64,000 nt of DNA from TMED109 sp002171375 (GCA_965657505.1 CBFHON010000001.1:124001-188000), one strand, 5' to 3'. Shown: positions 26,365 through 34,276, numbered from the stretch's first letter. Numbers and translations are program-made. The notes: a model not told the origin generated them from the sequence alone.

Positions 26365-26394
26365 CTTGAAATATTTTTTACTATCACCACATAT
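26365..26394 (+). promoter_or_regulatory. RpoH (sigma-32)-type promoter of htpG
   Basis: CTTGAAA at 26365-26371 and CCACATAT at 26387-26394 are separated by 15 bases; the consensus is CTTGAAA and CCCCATnT. One base differs. It ends 35 bases before the htpG start codon. Confidence 0.65.
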
Positions 26395-26429
26395 CAGTAG
26401 TATTTTAATTAAATTATAGGAAATTTTTG

Positions 26430-28304
26430 ATGACTAAAGAAACATTTACTTTTCAGGCAGAAGTAGGAAAGATATTAGATATTGTTGCTCACTCTTTATA
26501 TAGTGAAAAAGAAGTCTTTTTAAGAGAGTTAATTTCTAATGCATCAGATGCATGTGATAAACTAAGATATGCAGCTATATCTGATTCGAGCCTTTCAAAT
26601 AATAATTCTGATTTTAAAATAGAAATAGAGGCCAATAAGAAAGAAAAAACGCTCATTTTAAATGATAATGGTATTGGAATGTCTAAAGAAGAATTAATCG
26701 AGTCTTTAGGAACTATTGCTAAATCTGGAACGCAGGCTTTTATGGAATCTTTAAAGAATAAAGATGATAAAGAAGTACAATCTTCTTTAATAGGGCAATT
26801 TGGTGTTGGATTTTATTCTGCTTTTATGGTTTCTGATAGTATTACTGTTGAAAGTAAAAAGGCAGGTTCATCAGAATCTTGGTCTTGGACTTCTGATGGA
26901 AAGGGGTCTTTTGAAATAGATAATTCCAAAAAAGATGATGTAGGTACTAAAGTTATTCTTTCTATAAATGATAAAGATAAAGAATATCTAGATCCAGATA
27001 GAATAGAAACAATTGTAAAAAAATATTCTGATCACATAGCACAGCCTGTATCTTTGAAATCAACAAAAAAAGGTGAAGAAGATAAAGTTTTAAATAATGC
27101 ATCTGCCTTATGGACAAGAGATAAGAAAGATATTACTGCTGATCAGTATAAAGAATTTTATCATCATGTTGGAATGGCGTATGATGATCCATGGTTAACA
27201 CTACATAACAAAGCTGAAGGACTTATTAGCTATATTAATTTACTATTTATTCCTTCATCCAGACCATATGATATCTTTAATCCTGATAGAAAAGCTAATT
27301 TAAAATTATATGTAAGAAGAGTTTTTATAACTGATGATTGTGAAGGACTAATTCCCCCCTATCTAAGATTTGTAAAAGGTATAATTGATACTGATGACAT
27401 TGATCTTAATGTAAGTAGAGAAATGCTGCAAAATAATCCTGTAGTAGCTAAAATTAAAAGTGCTATTATTAAGCGCGTTATTTCCGAATTAAAGAAGAAA
27501 GCTAATAAAGAGCCTGAAGATTATGCTAAATTTTGGGATGCATTTGGTGCTGTTTTAAAAGAAGGAATACATGAAGACTTCACTAATAGAGATAAAATCT
27601 TAGAAGTTTGTAGATTTAAATCATCAGAGTCAGAGAAACTAATATCATTAGATGATTACGTATCTAGAATGAAAGATGGTCAGGATAAAATCTATTATGT
27701 TTCTGGCGAAGATGAAAATAAATTATCTCAAAGTCCTCATTTAGAAGGTTTTAAAGCTAAAGGAATTGAAGTAATTTATATGACTGATCCTGTTGATGAA
27801 TTTTGGCTTCCTAGCGTAGGTAAATTTTCGGATAAAGATTTTCAATCAATTACTAAAGGCGGTGCTGATTTAGATAAAATTAAGTCTGATAAAAAAAGCA
27901 AGGATAAGAAAAAAGATAATAAAAATATAGATAAACTTATAGCTTCAATAAAGGTTGCTTTGGGTGATGAAGTTAAAGAAGTAAAGACTTCAGATAGATT
28001 AACTGATAGTGCTGTATGTCTTGTAGCAGGAGAAGGAGATATGGACATGCATTTGGAAAAGCTTCTAAAACAACATCAACAAATAGATTCAACGAGTCAA
28101 AAGATATTAGAAGTGAACCCAGATCATCCTTTAATTAAAGATTTATTAAAAATAGTTAATAATGATAAGGATAAACAGGTCTTTGACGATGCTTCATGGT
28201 TGTTACTAGATCAAGCTAGAATTATAGAAGGTCAGCCTGTTTCAGACCCTAATAAGTTTGCTAAAAGAATGAATACATTACTTCAAAAAGGAATAGGACT
28301 ATAG
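26430..28304 (+). CDS. htpG: molecular chaperone HtpG (Hsp90)
   Basis: A 624-residue Hsp90 homologue, full length. The GHKL ATPase motifs are all visible: ISNASDACDKLR, LNDNGIGMSKEEL, GQFGVGFYSAFMV and GTKVIL. The middle domain shows DCEGLIPPYLRFVKGIIDTD and LNVSREMLQ; the lysine-rich KSDKKSKDKKKDNKN linker (residues about 485-500) precedes the C-terminal dimerisation domain. The ATG is chosen over the TTG one codon earlier, with AGGAAA before it. A sigma-32-like promoter precedes it, as expected for a heat-shock gene. Confidence 0.97.
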   Translation: MTKETFTFQAEVGKILDIVAHSLYSEKEVFLRELISNASDACDKLRYAAISDSSLSNNNSDFKIEIEANKKEKTLILNDNGIGMSKEELIESLGTIAKSGTQAFMESLKNKDDKEVQSSLIGQFGVGFYSAFMVSDSITVESKKAGSSESWSWTSDGKGSFEIDNSKKDDVGTKVILSINDKDKEYLDPDRIETIVKKYSDHIAQPVSLKSTKKGEEDKVLNNASALWTRDKKDITADQYKEFYHHVGMAYDDPWLTLHNKAEGLISYINLLFIPSSRPYDIFNPDRKANLKLYVRRVFITDDCEGLIPPYLRFVKGIIDTDDIDLNVSREMLQNNPVVAKIKSAIIKRVISELKKKANKEPEDYAKFWDAFGAVLKEGIHEDFTNRDKILEVCRFKSSESEKLISLDDYVSRMKDGQDKIYYVSGEDENKLSQSPHLEGFKAKGIEVIYMTDPVDEFWLPSVGKFSDKDFQSITKGGADLDKIKSDKKSKDKKKDNKNIDKLIASIKVALGDEVKEVKTSDRLTDSAVCLVAGEGDMDMHLEKLLKQHQQIDSTSQKILEVNPDHPLIKDLLKIVNNDKDKQVFDDASWLLLDQARIIEGQPVSDPNKFAKRMNTLLQKGIGL

Positions 28305-28369
28305 CTTAAAATATGTATTTAAATGCATCCAAAATTTATACTTGATTATTTTATAATTTTAGTATTAAA

Positions 28370-28460
28370 ACAATATGTTGTTCTTCTATTTTGTTTCCTC
28401 CCAGGAATAATAATAAATGAACAACGGACCCAAAGTTAGAATTTTCTAACTTTGGGTTTA
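28370..28460 (+). ncRNA. candidate small RNA with CCUCCC motif and terminator
   Basis: Behind htpG, GTTGTTC (28377-28383) and GAACAAC (28419-28425) can pair around a 35-base loop; within it TTCCTCCCAGGAA (28395-28407) forms a small inner hairpin exposing CCUCCC. A strong stem, ACCCAAAGTTAGAA with TTCTAACTTTGGGT (28428-28457), then TTTATGTTATT, looks like a Rho-independent terminator. The structure of anti-Shine-Dalgarno motif plus terminator matches the known layout of the alphaproteobacterial CCUCCUCCC sRNAs. The core GTTTCCTCCCARGAA recurs in the Fur-box RNA candidate at 58107-58198. Promoter not convincingly identified; it may be an htpG 3' UTR product. Confidence 0.5.
28428..28460 (+). 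terminator. Rho-independent terminator behind htpG/small RNA
   Basis: The 14-base-pair stem ACCCAAAGTTAGAA with TTCTAACTTTGGGT closes a very short loop and is followed by TTTATGTTATT. The T-run is short, so it may be moderately efficient. Confidence 0.7.
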
Positions 28461-28465
28461 TGTTA

Positions 28466-29140
28466 TTAGTTATTATTTATTTCCTCAATATGCATTATAA
28501 GATTTTGATAATTATTCATTATTATATTTGCATTTAAATTTTCAACAGGGGTTCTACTATAACCAAAATCTACTACTATACTGGGAACATTTATTGAATT
28601 AGCACACTTTATATCATTTTCACTATCGCCTACCATAATTGCTTGATCAACTTTTCTACCTGCTTCTAAAATAGTTCTTTCAAGATGCCTGGAATCAGGT
28701 TTTCTAAACTCATAAGTATCTCCTCCTGTAATGGCACCAAAAAAATCTATAGCATTTAAACCTTTAATTATTCTTTTAACTAATAATTCTGGTTTATTTG
28801 AACAAATAGCTAATGTAAAATTCATTTTTTTTAATTTTTCTAAAGTTTCTAATACATTTTCATAGAAGTCTGTTTTATCTAAAAGGCAATCATCATAAAT
28901 ATCTAGAAATCTTATCCTTAATTTTTCTAAATCATAATTATCTATATTATGATGTTTAGATATTCCTCTTTTAATTAATTCTAATGCACCATCACCTAAA
29001 TAACCCATTACTTCTTGCAAAGTTATTAAAGGAATATTTATTTCTTCAAGAGTTTTATTAAGTGCATAACATAAGTCAGGTGCACTATTTACTAAAGTGC
29101 CATCTAGATCAAAAACAATAATTTGTTTTTTATTAACCAT
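28466..29140 (-). CDS. gph: phosphoglycolate phosphatase (HAD hydrolase)
   Basis: A 224-residue HAD-superfamily phosphatase. Motif I is VFDLDGTLVNSAPDL with nucleophile D10 and acid D12; motif II lies in AICSNKPELLV, motif III in RRKPDSRHLE-like FRKPDSRHLE, and motif IV in MVGDSENDIKCANS. The LVNSAPDLCYALNKTL start of the cap domain is the typical Gph signature. The enzyme recycles 2-phosphoglycolate. It is divergent from glmU with 69 bases between starts. The specific gph name is by motif similarity; sugar-phosphatases of the same subgroup are alternatives. Confidence 0.8.
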   Translation of the reverse strand: MVNKKQIIVFDLDGTLVNSAPDLCYALNKTLEEINIPLITLQEVMGYLGDGALELIKRGISKHHNIDNYDLEKLRIRFLDIYDDCLLDKTDFYENVLETLEKLKKMNFTLAICSNKPELLVKRIIKGLNAIDFFGAITGGDTYEFRKPDSRHLERTILEAGRKVDQAIMVGDSENDIKCANSINVPSIVVDFGYSRTPVENLNANIIMNNYQNLIMHIEEINNN

Positions 29141-29209
29141 AACTTTCCTTTATAAATATTTATATATGGTCTAACTTCTAAATTATTATTTATATTAAGT
29201 GGTATATTT

Positions 29210-30538
29210 ATGCAAAATAAAACATTTTCATTCCTGATATTGGCTGCAGGTAAGGGTACTCGTATGAAGAGTATTAAACCAAAAGTGCTACACGAAGTTG
29301 CAGGTAAGCCAATAATCTCTCATATAATAGATAAAATACTTAGTATTAGAAATAATATATCTATTGATAGAATTTCTGTTGTATTAGGAAAAGAATCAAG
29401 AGAAATTAAATTTTATATAGAAAATAACTATAAAGATATTGATATTATAATTCAAAATAATCAATTAGGAACAGCTGATGCCGTTCTTGCTGCTGAATCT
29501 ACTTTTAAAAACTATAAAGGAAAATTAATTATTCTATGTGGTGATACTCCCTTAATAACTTCTAAATTATTATTAGATTTAAGAAAATTAAGTAAAAATT
29601 TTAGATTAGGATTATCTGGTTTTAAAGCAAAAAATCCAAAAGGTTATGGAAGAATAGTATTAAATAATGCTAATCAAGTTTCAACTATTATTGAAGAGAA
29701 TGATGCTAATAATTCACAAAAGAAGATAGATTTATGTAATTCTGGAATCTACGTATCTGACACTAAATTATTATATTCTCTTTTATCAAAAGTAAAATTT
29801 AATTCAAAAAATAAAGAAATGTATTTAACAGATATAATATATATTGCTAATAAAGATAATATAGAAATAGGTATTACTTATAATAAAGAAGTTGAAAGCC
29901 TTGGGGTCAATGATAGAAAAGGATTAGCTATGGCAGAAAAAGAAATGCAAAATATCTTAAGAGAAAAAGCTATGAAAAAAGGAGTAACTTTAATTTCTCC
30001 AGAAACTGTATTTTTTTCTATAGATACAAAAATATCTAAAGATGTATATATTGGGCCTAATGTGGTTTTTGGGCCAGGTGTTACAATTGGAGAAGGAGTT
30101 AGAATAGAAGCTTTTTGTCATTTAGAAGGAGTTACTATAAAAAAGAATTGTACTATTGGTCCATTCGCGCGATTACGCCCTGGAACAATTTTAGAAGAGT
30201 CTTCAAAAATAGGAAATTTTGTTGAAGTTAAGAAGTCTAAAATTAAAAAAGGTGCAAAAGTAAATCATTTATCTTATGTAGGAGATTCTGATATTGGTAG
30301 TAATGTAAATATTGGTGCAGGAGTAATAACTTGTAATTATGATGGAGTTAATAAAAATAAAACAACTATAGGTAATAACTCATTTGTTGGTTCTAATGTT
30401 TCGTTAGTAGCCCCGTTGAAAGTTGGATCTAACGCTTTAATTGGGGCAGGGAGCGTAATAACTAAAGACGTTTCAAATAATACGCTAGCTGTTGAAAGAA
30501 ATAAGCAAGTTACAATAAAAAAAAGAAATAAAAAATAA
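29210..30538 (+). CDS. glmU: bifunctional N-acetylglucosamine-1-P uridyltransferase/glucosamine-1-P acetyltransferase
   Basis: A 442-residue GlmU. The uridyltransferase half begins with LILAAGKGTRMKS and contains NQLGTADAVLAA and LCGDTPLI; the hexapeptide-repeat acetyltransferase half has VYIGPNVVFGPGVTIGEGVR, FARLRPGT and the NFVEVKKS and NIGAGVITCNYDG loops. It makes UDP-GlcNAc for peptidoglycan and lipopolysaccharide. glmS follows after 27 bases, an operon that is conserved in many bacteria. Confidence 0.95.
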   Translation: MQNKTFSFLILAAGKGTRMKSIKPKVLHEVAGKPIISHIIDKILSIRNNISIDRISVVLGKESREIKFYIENNYKDIDIIIQNNQLGTADAVLAAESTFKNYKGKLIILCGDTPLITSKLLLDLRKLSKNFRLGLSGFKAKNPKGYGRIVLNNANQVSTIIEENDANNSQKKIDLCNSGIYVSDTKLLYSLLSKVKFNSKNKEMYLTDIIYIANKDNIEIGITYNKEVESLGVNDRKGLAMAEKEMQNILREKAMKKGVTLISPETVFFSIDTKISKDVYIGPNVVFGPGVTIGEGVRIEAFCHLEGVTIKKNCTIGPFARLRPGTILEESSKIGNFVEVKKSKIKKGAKVNHLSYVGDSDIGSNVNIGAGVITCNYDGVNKNKTTIGNNSFVGSNVSLVAPLKVGSNALIGAGSVITKDVSNNTLAVERNKQVTIKKRNKK

Positions 30539-30565
30539 TTATAAATTTAAGGGCAGCTATTACTT

Positions 30566-32389
30566 ATGTGCGGAATTATTGGTGTAGTAGGAAAAAATAA
30601 AGCAGAAAGTTTACTTTTAGAAGGGCTTAAAAGATTAGAGTATAGAGGCTATGACTCAGCTGGAATAGCTACATTAGTTGACGAAAAAATTGAAAAAAGA
30701 AGAGCCAGTGGAAAAATTTCTAATTTAAGTAAACTTTTAAGAAAAAATCCTTTATCTGGATCAATAGGTATTGCCCATACTAGATGGGCTACACACGGAG
30801 CTCCTAATGAAAATAATGCTCATCCTCATGCTAATGATAAAGTAGCTATTGTTCATAATGGAATTATAGAAAACTATATGGATATTCGTGAAGAATTAAT
30901 TGCCAAAGGGCATAAATTTTATACGGAAACAGATAGTGAGGTAATTGTTCATTTAATTACAAACTATATTGAAAATGGAATGGATAATATTTCAGCTGTT
31001 AAGGAGTCAATAAAAAAATTAGATGGAGCATTTGCATTAGGAATATTACTTGCAGGAAAAGAGGATATATTAATAGCAGCAAGACAAGATAGTCCATTAG
31101 CAATAGGTTATGGGGACAACGAAATGTATTTAGGCTCCGATGCGCTTGCACTAGCTCCTTTAACAAATAGAATAGTTTATTTGGAAAATAAAGATATGGC
31201 CGTAATAAGCATAGACGGCATAAAAATTTTTGATGAGAATATGAAAATAATTTCAAGAGAAGAAACTAAGACGCTTATGTCTGGTAAGTCTGTAGAAAAA
31301 GGTGGATTTAAACATTATATGCTCAAGGAAATACATGAGCAACCAACTGTAATTGGTGAAACTTTAAAAAGTTTTATTGATCCTCATGATAGAAACATTG
31401 TATTTCCTGAAATGAATTTCAATTTTAAAAAAATTAAGAAGTTATCTATAATAGCGTGCGGAACTTCATCTTATGCCGCAATGGTTGCAAAAAATTGGTT
31501 TGAAAAATATGCTAATATTCCAACTGAAGTAGATATTGCATCAGAATATAGATATAGGACACATGCGCATGTAGAGAATGAAGGTGTAATAGTTATTTCT
31601 CAATCAGGTGAAACAGCTGATACACTAGCCGCTTTAAATAATGCTAAAAATAGAAACCTTAAAACATTAGCTATAATTAATGTTATAGAAAGCTCTATTT
31701 CCAGAGTTGCCGATGCATCTGTCTTAACATTGGCTGGACCAGAAATAGGAGTAGCATCAACTAAAGCGTTCACAACTCAACTAGCAACTTTAGCTTGCCT
31801 AGTTTTATTTGCCTCAGATGTAAGAAAAACAATGCCAAAAGAATCTATAGTTGACTTGGTTGAGGATTTAATTGAACTTCCAGCTTTAACTGCAGAAGTT
31901 TTATCTAAAGATAAGTCTCTAAATATGATAGCCCAGCAATTAAAAAATGTAAAAGATGTACTATATGTAGGAAGAGGTATTTCATTTCCAATTGCTTTGG
32001 AAGGTGCCTTAAAGTTAAAAGAAATTAGTTATATTCATGCTGAAGCTTATGCTGCTGGTGAATTAAAACATGGCCCCATAGCTCTTGTAGATGAAGGAGT
32101 GCCTGTAGTAGCTCTGGCACCATCAGATGATTTGTTTTCAAAAACGGCTTCTAATATTGAAGAAGTTTCTGCTAGAGGAGCAAAAATAATCTTAATTTCT
32201 GATAAAGAGGGTATTAATAAGCTTTCTAAAACAGCACATATAACTTTAGAAGTTCCTCATAGTAACGCTTTCATTTTGCCAATTCTATATTCAATTCCTG
32301 TGCAAATGTTAGCTTATCATACAGCAGTAGCAAAGGGCACTGATGTTGATCAGCCGCGTAATCTTGCAAAAAGTGTAACGGTGGAATAG
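30566..32389 (+). CDS. glmS: glutamine-fructose-6-phosphate aminotransferase (isomerising)
   Basis: A 607-residue GlmS of normal length. Cys2 of MCGIIGVVG is the glutaminase nucleophile; the GATase region contains RRLEYRGYDSAGIA-like KRLEYRGYDSAGIA and HTRWATHG. Two SIS domains follow (ACGTSSYAAMVAKNW, SQSGETADTLAAL, and EGALKLKEISYIHAEAY). The C-terminus reads LAKSVTVE, which in many bacteria forms the Tn7 attachment site. Last gene of the glmU-glmS operon. The sequences that follow downstream repeat this terminus. Confidence 0.97.
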   Translation: MCGIIGVVGKNKAESLLLEGLKRLEYRGYDSAGIATLVDEKIEKRRASGKISNLSKLLRKNPLSGSIGIAHTRWATHGAPNENNAHPHANDKVAIVHNGIIENYMDIREELIAKGHKFYTETDSEVIVHLITNYIENGMDNISAVKESIKKLDGAFALGILLAGKEDILIAARQDSPLAIGYGDNEMYLGSDALALAPLTNRIVYLENKDMAVISIDGIKIFDENMKIISREETKTLMSGKSVEKGGFKHYMLKEIHEQPTVIGETLKSFIDPHDRNIVFPEMNFNFKKIKKLSIIACGTSSYAAMVAKNWFEKYANIPTEVDIASEYRYRTHAHVENEGVIVISQSGETADTLAALNNAKNRNLKTLAIINVIESSISRVADASVLTLAGPEIGVASTKAFTTQLATLACLVLFASDVRKTMPKESIVDLVEDLIELPALTAEVLSKDKSLNMIAQQLKNVKDVLYVGRGISFPIALEGALKLKEISYIHAEAYAAGELKHGPIALVDEGVPVVALAPSDDLFSKTASNIEEVSARGAKIILISDKEGINKLSKTAHITLEVPHSNAFILPILYSIPVQMLAYHTAVAKGTDVDQPRNLAKSVTVE

Positions 32390-32398
32390 TTTCCTTTG
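32372..32398 (+). repeat. glmS 3' end, attTn7-like site (copy 0)
   Basis: The last six codons, encoding S-V-T-V-E-stop, plus TTTCCTTTG beyond the stop. The 15-mer GAATAGTTTCCTTTG recurs exactly at 34260-34274. Confidence 0.7.
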
Positions 32399-32459
32399 AC
32401 CTTAAGAAATTTCTTAAAATTTAAAAATCTCTACTAAAATTGTGTGATTTAACGTAATT

Positions 32460-32936
32460 TTAAATTATGCTTCCAATTTTATCTATTTGAGAACTTAATT
32501 TATTCTTATCTATACTAGTAAAAGAAATTTTAGTTAACTGAATTACTCTTTTTTCTAATATCTTAAAAACTCTATCAAACTCTATATCTATTTGATTTAA
32601 ATTTCCTTTAAACTTTGCTGGATCTTCTATACCCCAATGAGATTTTATATTTAGTGTGGGTAATATTGGGCAAGTTTCTTGTGCCGCATTATCACATACT
32701 GTAATTATAATATCCATATCAATATGTGAAATTTCATTTATTGATTTACTATAAAATTTTTTAGTTAAAATATTGTTATCATTTAATATTTTTATACTTA
32801 ATGGATGAATTGTGCCTACAGGAAAACTTCCAGCGCTATAAGCTTTAAATTTACCTTTAGAATTACTATTAAGTAAAGCCTCAGCCATTATACTTCTGCA
32901 TGAATTACCAGTGCATAAAAATAAAACTTTTATCAT
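32460..32936 (-). CDS. arsC: low-molecular-weight protein phosphatase-fold arsenate reductase
   Basis: A 158-residue protein. The P-loop FLCTGNSCRS has the nucleophilic cysteine at residue 8, and the TVCDNAAQETCPI segment supplies the two downstream cysteines used in the thioredoxin-coupled ArsC mechanism. WGIEDPAKFKG follows. No arsenite pump or ArsR gene is adjacent. It is the first gene of the disturbed segment behind glmS, pointing towards glmS, so its transcript would converge with the glmUS operon. Arsenate reduction is the family role; a phosphatase is the alternative. Confidence 0.8.
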   Translation of the reverse strand: MIKVLFLCTGNSCRSIMAEALLNSNSKGKFKAYSAGSFPVGTIHPLSIKILNDNNILTKKFYSKSINEISHIDMDIIITVCDNAAQETCPILPTLNIKSHWGIEDPAKFKGNLNQIDIEFDRVFKILEKRVIQLTKISFTSIDKNKLSSQIDKIGSII

Positions 32937-32981
32937 TTTAACCTATAGTAAATAAAATATTATATAATATAATCATTTATT

Positions 32982-33005
32982 TTTAATCGAAAGATTAAAT
33001 TTTTA
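32982..33005. terminator. GAAA-tetraloop hairpin with T-run
   Basis: TTTAATC-GAAA-GATTAAA followed by T5 forms a small seven-pair stem with a stable GNRA-type loop between arsC and the truncated NIPSNAP gene. It could act as a weak terminator or a leader hairpin. Confidence 0.4.
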
Positions 33006-33025
33006 TTAAATTTTGGAGAAAAAAT

Positions 33026-33091
33026 ATGATTATTGAACATAGAACTTATAAAATTAAACCAGGTAAGTTAAAGGAACTTATAAATTTATAG
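33026..33091 (+). pseudogene. truncated NIPSNAP family gene (N-terminal fragment)
   Basis: With an intact TGGAGA ribosome-binding site, the frame encodes MIIEHRTYKIKPGKLKELIN followed by L and a TAG stop. This is the conserved N-terminus of NIPSNAP proteins, whose normal length is about 100 residues; the remainder (the strand-helix repeats) is missing. The break coincides with the 3' end of an opposing small open frame, so a deletion or insertion joined unrelated sequence here. Confidence 0.55.
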
Positions 33092-33235
33092 CGCATCAAT
33101 TCCATCATACTTAGGAATATAAGGTTCATAGTCTTTTTTGGGAAATAATTTATTATTTTTAGATTTTTTATTTTTATTTTTATTTACTGTTTTATTAGAA
33201 GAATATACATATTTTCTTTGAATGCTTTTGTTCAT
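33086..33235 (-). CDS. small basic protein of unknown function
   Basis: A 49-residue frame starting MNKSIQRKYVY, very rich in Lys and Asn, ending EPYIPKYDGIDAL. AGGTGA lies at a good distance before this ATG; an ATG eight codons upstream (33259) has no such signal. Its last six bases overlap the truncated NIPSNAP frame on the other strand. The conserved-looking acidic C-terminus argues for a real product, while the low-complexity middle argues for caution. Confidence 0.35.
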   Translation of the reverse strand: MNKSIQRKYVYSSNKTVNKNKNKKSKNNKLFPKKDYEPYIPKYDGIDAL

Positions 33236-33280
33236 TTTTTTAAACTCACCTAATTTCATAAAAAACCAATAAACTTTATA

Positions 33281-33410
33281 TTGAGTGAGAATAATAGATC
33301 AAAAGGGAGAGAAATATTTGTTCTCACTCAAAATGAAAACCGGGAGAGGATTTCATATAAACTTGTTAAATCTTTAATTTGAAATATGTATTTCAATTTT
33401 ATTACAATTT
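33281..33410. repeat. hairpin repeat unit A
   Basis: Arms TTGAGTGAGAA and TTCTCACTCAA (33281-33291, 33321-33331) enclose a 29-base spacer with AAAAGGGAGAGAAAT; a conserved AT-rich tail ends ATTACAATTTTA. The tail and arms recur in unit B 199 bases downstream. Confidence 0.7.
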
Positions 33411-33479
33411 TATAAAGATTATTTTCTGTTGGTAACCATGAGCCAACTCTTCATATTGATGTAGCTGATAGATGAAATA

Positions 33480-33603
33480 GTGAGTGAGAAGAATATTAAA
33501 GGTTGAATACCTTTGTTCTTGGAAGGAGATATATCGATTCTCACTCATAAACTTCTTACATCTCTAATTTGAAATATATATTTAAATTTTATTACAATTT
33601 TAA
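33480..33603. repeat. hairpin repeat unit B
   Basis: Arms TGAGTGAGAA and TTCTCACTCA (33481-33490, 33538-33547) flank a 47-base spacer with an inner hairpin AAAGGT-TGAAT-ACCTTT and GGAAGGAG. The 54-base tail repeats that of unit A with few differences; 27 bases present after unit A's right arm are missing here. Confidence 0.7.
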
Positions 33604-33635
33604 TTTTACTTCACTAAAACCAGTAGATAAATTTT

Positions 33636-33701
33636 AATCGTTTTGACATTACTCAGTCACAGTGGAATAATCGTTTTAAAATTACTCACCCACTGTTGAA
33701 T
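33636..33701. repeat. 33-base tandem duplication containing glmS-end copies
   Basis: AATCGTTTTGACATTACTCA... and AATCGTTTTAAAATTACTCA... are adjacent copies of 33 bases matching at 27 positions. Each contains a copy of the glmS terminus. Confidence 0.7.
33653..33670 (+). repeat. glmS-terminus-like site (copy 1)
   Basis: TCAGTCACAGTGGAATAA reads S-V-T-V-E-stop, the exact last codons of glmS with synonymous changes at Ser, Val, Thr and stop. Confidence 0.6.
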
Positions 33702-33703
33702 AA
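33686..33703 (+). repeat. glmS-terminus-like site (copy 2)
   Basis: TCACCCACTGTTGAATAA reads S-P-T-V-E-stop. Confidence 0.5.
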
Positions 33704-33751
33704 CTTAAAAGATATTCTTAAAATATAAAATAATATAAATGAGGAAATAAA

Positions 33752-34219
33752 TTGAATAATAAAAATAAATGGGAGGTAAACGGTATTAAAATTGTGTCAG
33801 AAAATGACTTGGATGATAATACACCCCAAACTAAAGGAATGAAGAGGTTTGCTGCTATAGCTAAAAGTAATGTAGGAGCTGAAAAAATTTGGGCGGGAAC
33901 AGTTAATATAGAACCTAGCGCTAAAACAGGCGCACATCATCATGGAGAACTAGAAAGTGTTATATATGTTTTATCGGGAAAAGCAAAAATGAGATGGGGA
34001 GAAAAATTAGAATTTGAACAACATGCTAACCCAGGTGATTTTATATTTGTACCTCCATTTGTTCCACATCAAGAAATTAATGCTTCAAATAGTGAAATAC
34101 TTAAATGTGTATTATTTAGAAGTGGACAAGATCCAGTAGTAGTAAATTTAGATATTCCAGAGGCAGACGAGCATAATGATAAATATTGGATAGATGATAT
34201 TCACAGAGAAAAAAAATAG
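33752..34219 (+). CDS. cupin-domain protein
   Basis: A 155-residue single-cupin protein. The metal site is visible as TGAHHHGELESVIYVL and the second motif as DFIFVPPFVPHQEIN. The start codon is TTG, chosen because GAGGA lies six bases upstream; no ATG in frame fits. It lies inside the segment bounded by glmS-terminus copies 2 and 3, apparently as a one-gene cargo. Related cupins often have dioxygenase or regulatory roles; the substrate is unknown. Confidence 0.75.
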   Translation: MNNKNKWEVNGIKIVSENDLDDNTPQTKGMKRFAAIAKSNVGAEKIWAGTVNIEPSAKTGAHHHGELESVIYVLSGKAKMRWGEKLEFEQHANPGDFIFVPPFVPHQEINASNSEILKCVLFRSGQDPVVVNLDIPEADEHNDKYWIDDIHREKK

Positions 34220-34247
34220 TATAAATTAATATTACTTAAGACTTACT

Positions 34248-34274
34248 ACTGTTTCAGTAGAATAGTTTCCTTTG
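34248..34274 (+). repeat. glmS-terminus-like site (copy 3)
   Basis: ACTGTTTCAGTAGAATAG reads T-V-S-V-E-stop and is followed by TTTCCTTTG, giving an exact 15-base match (GAATAGTTTCCTTTG) to the sequence at the real glmS stop. Confidence 0.65.
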
Positions 34275-34276
34275 TG

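Noticed and set aside
28414..28443. Ten-codon frame (MNNGPKVRIF) inside the small RNA candidate
   Set aside because: It lies within the terminator hairpin and has no good ribosome-binding site; it is better explained as RNA structure.
33636..33701. Tandem 33-base repeat as a CRISPR array
   Set aside because: Only two copies, no spacers, and the repeated unit includes the glmS-terminus sequence. No cas genes nearby.
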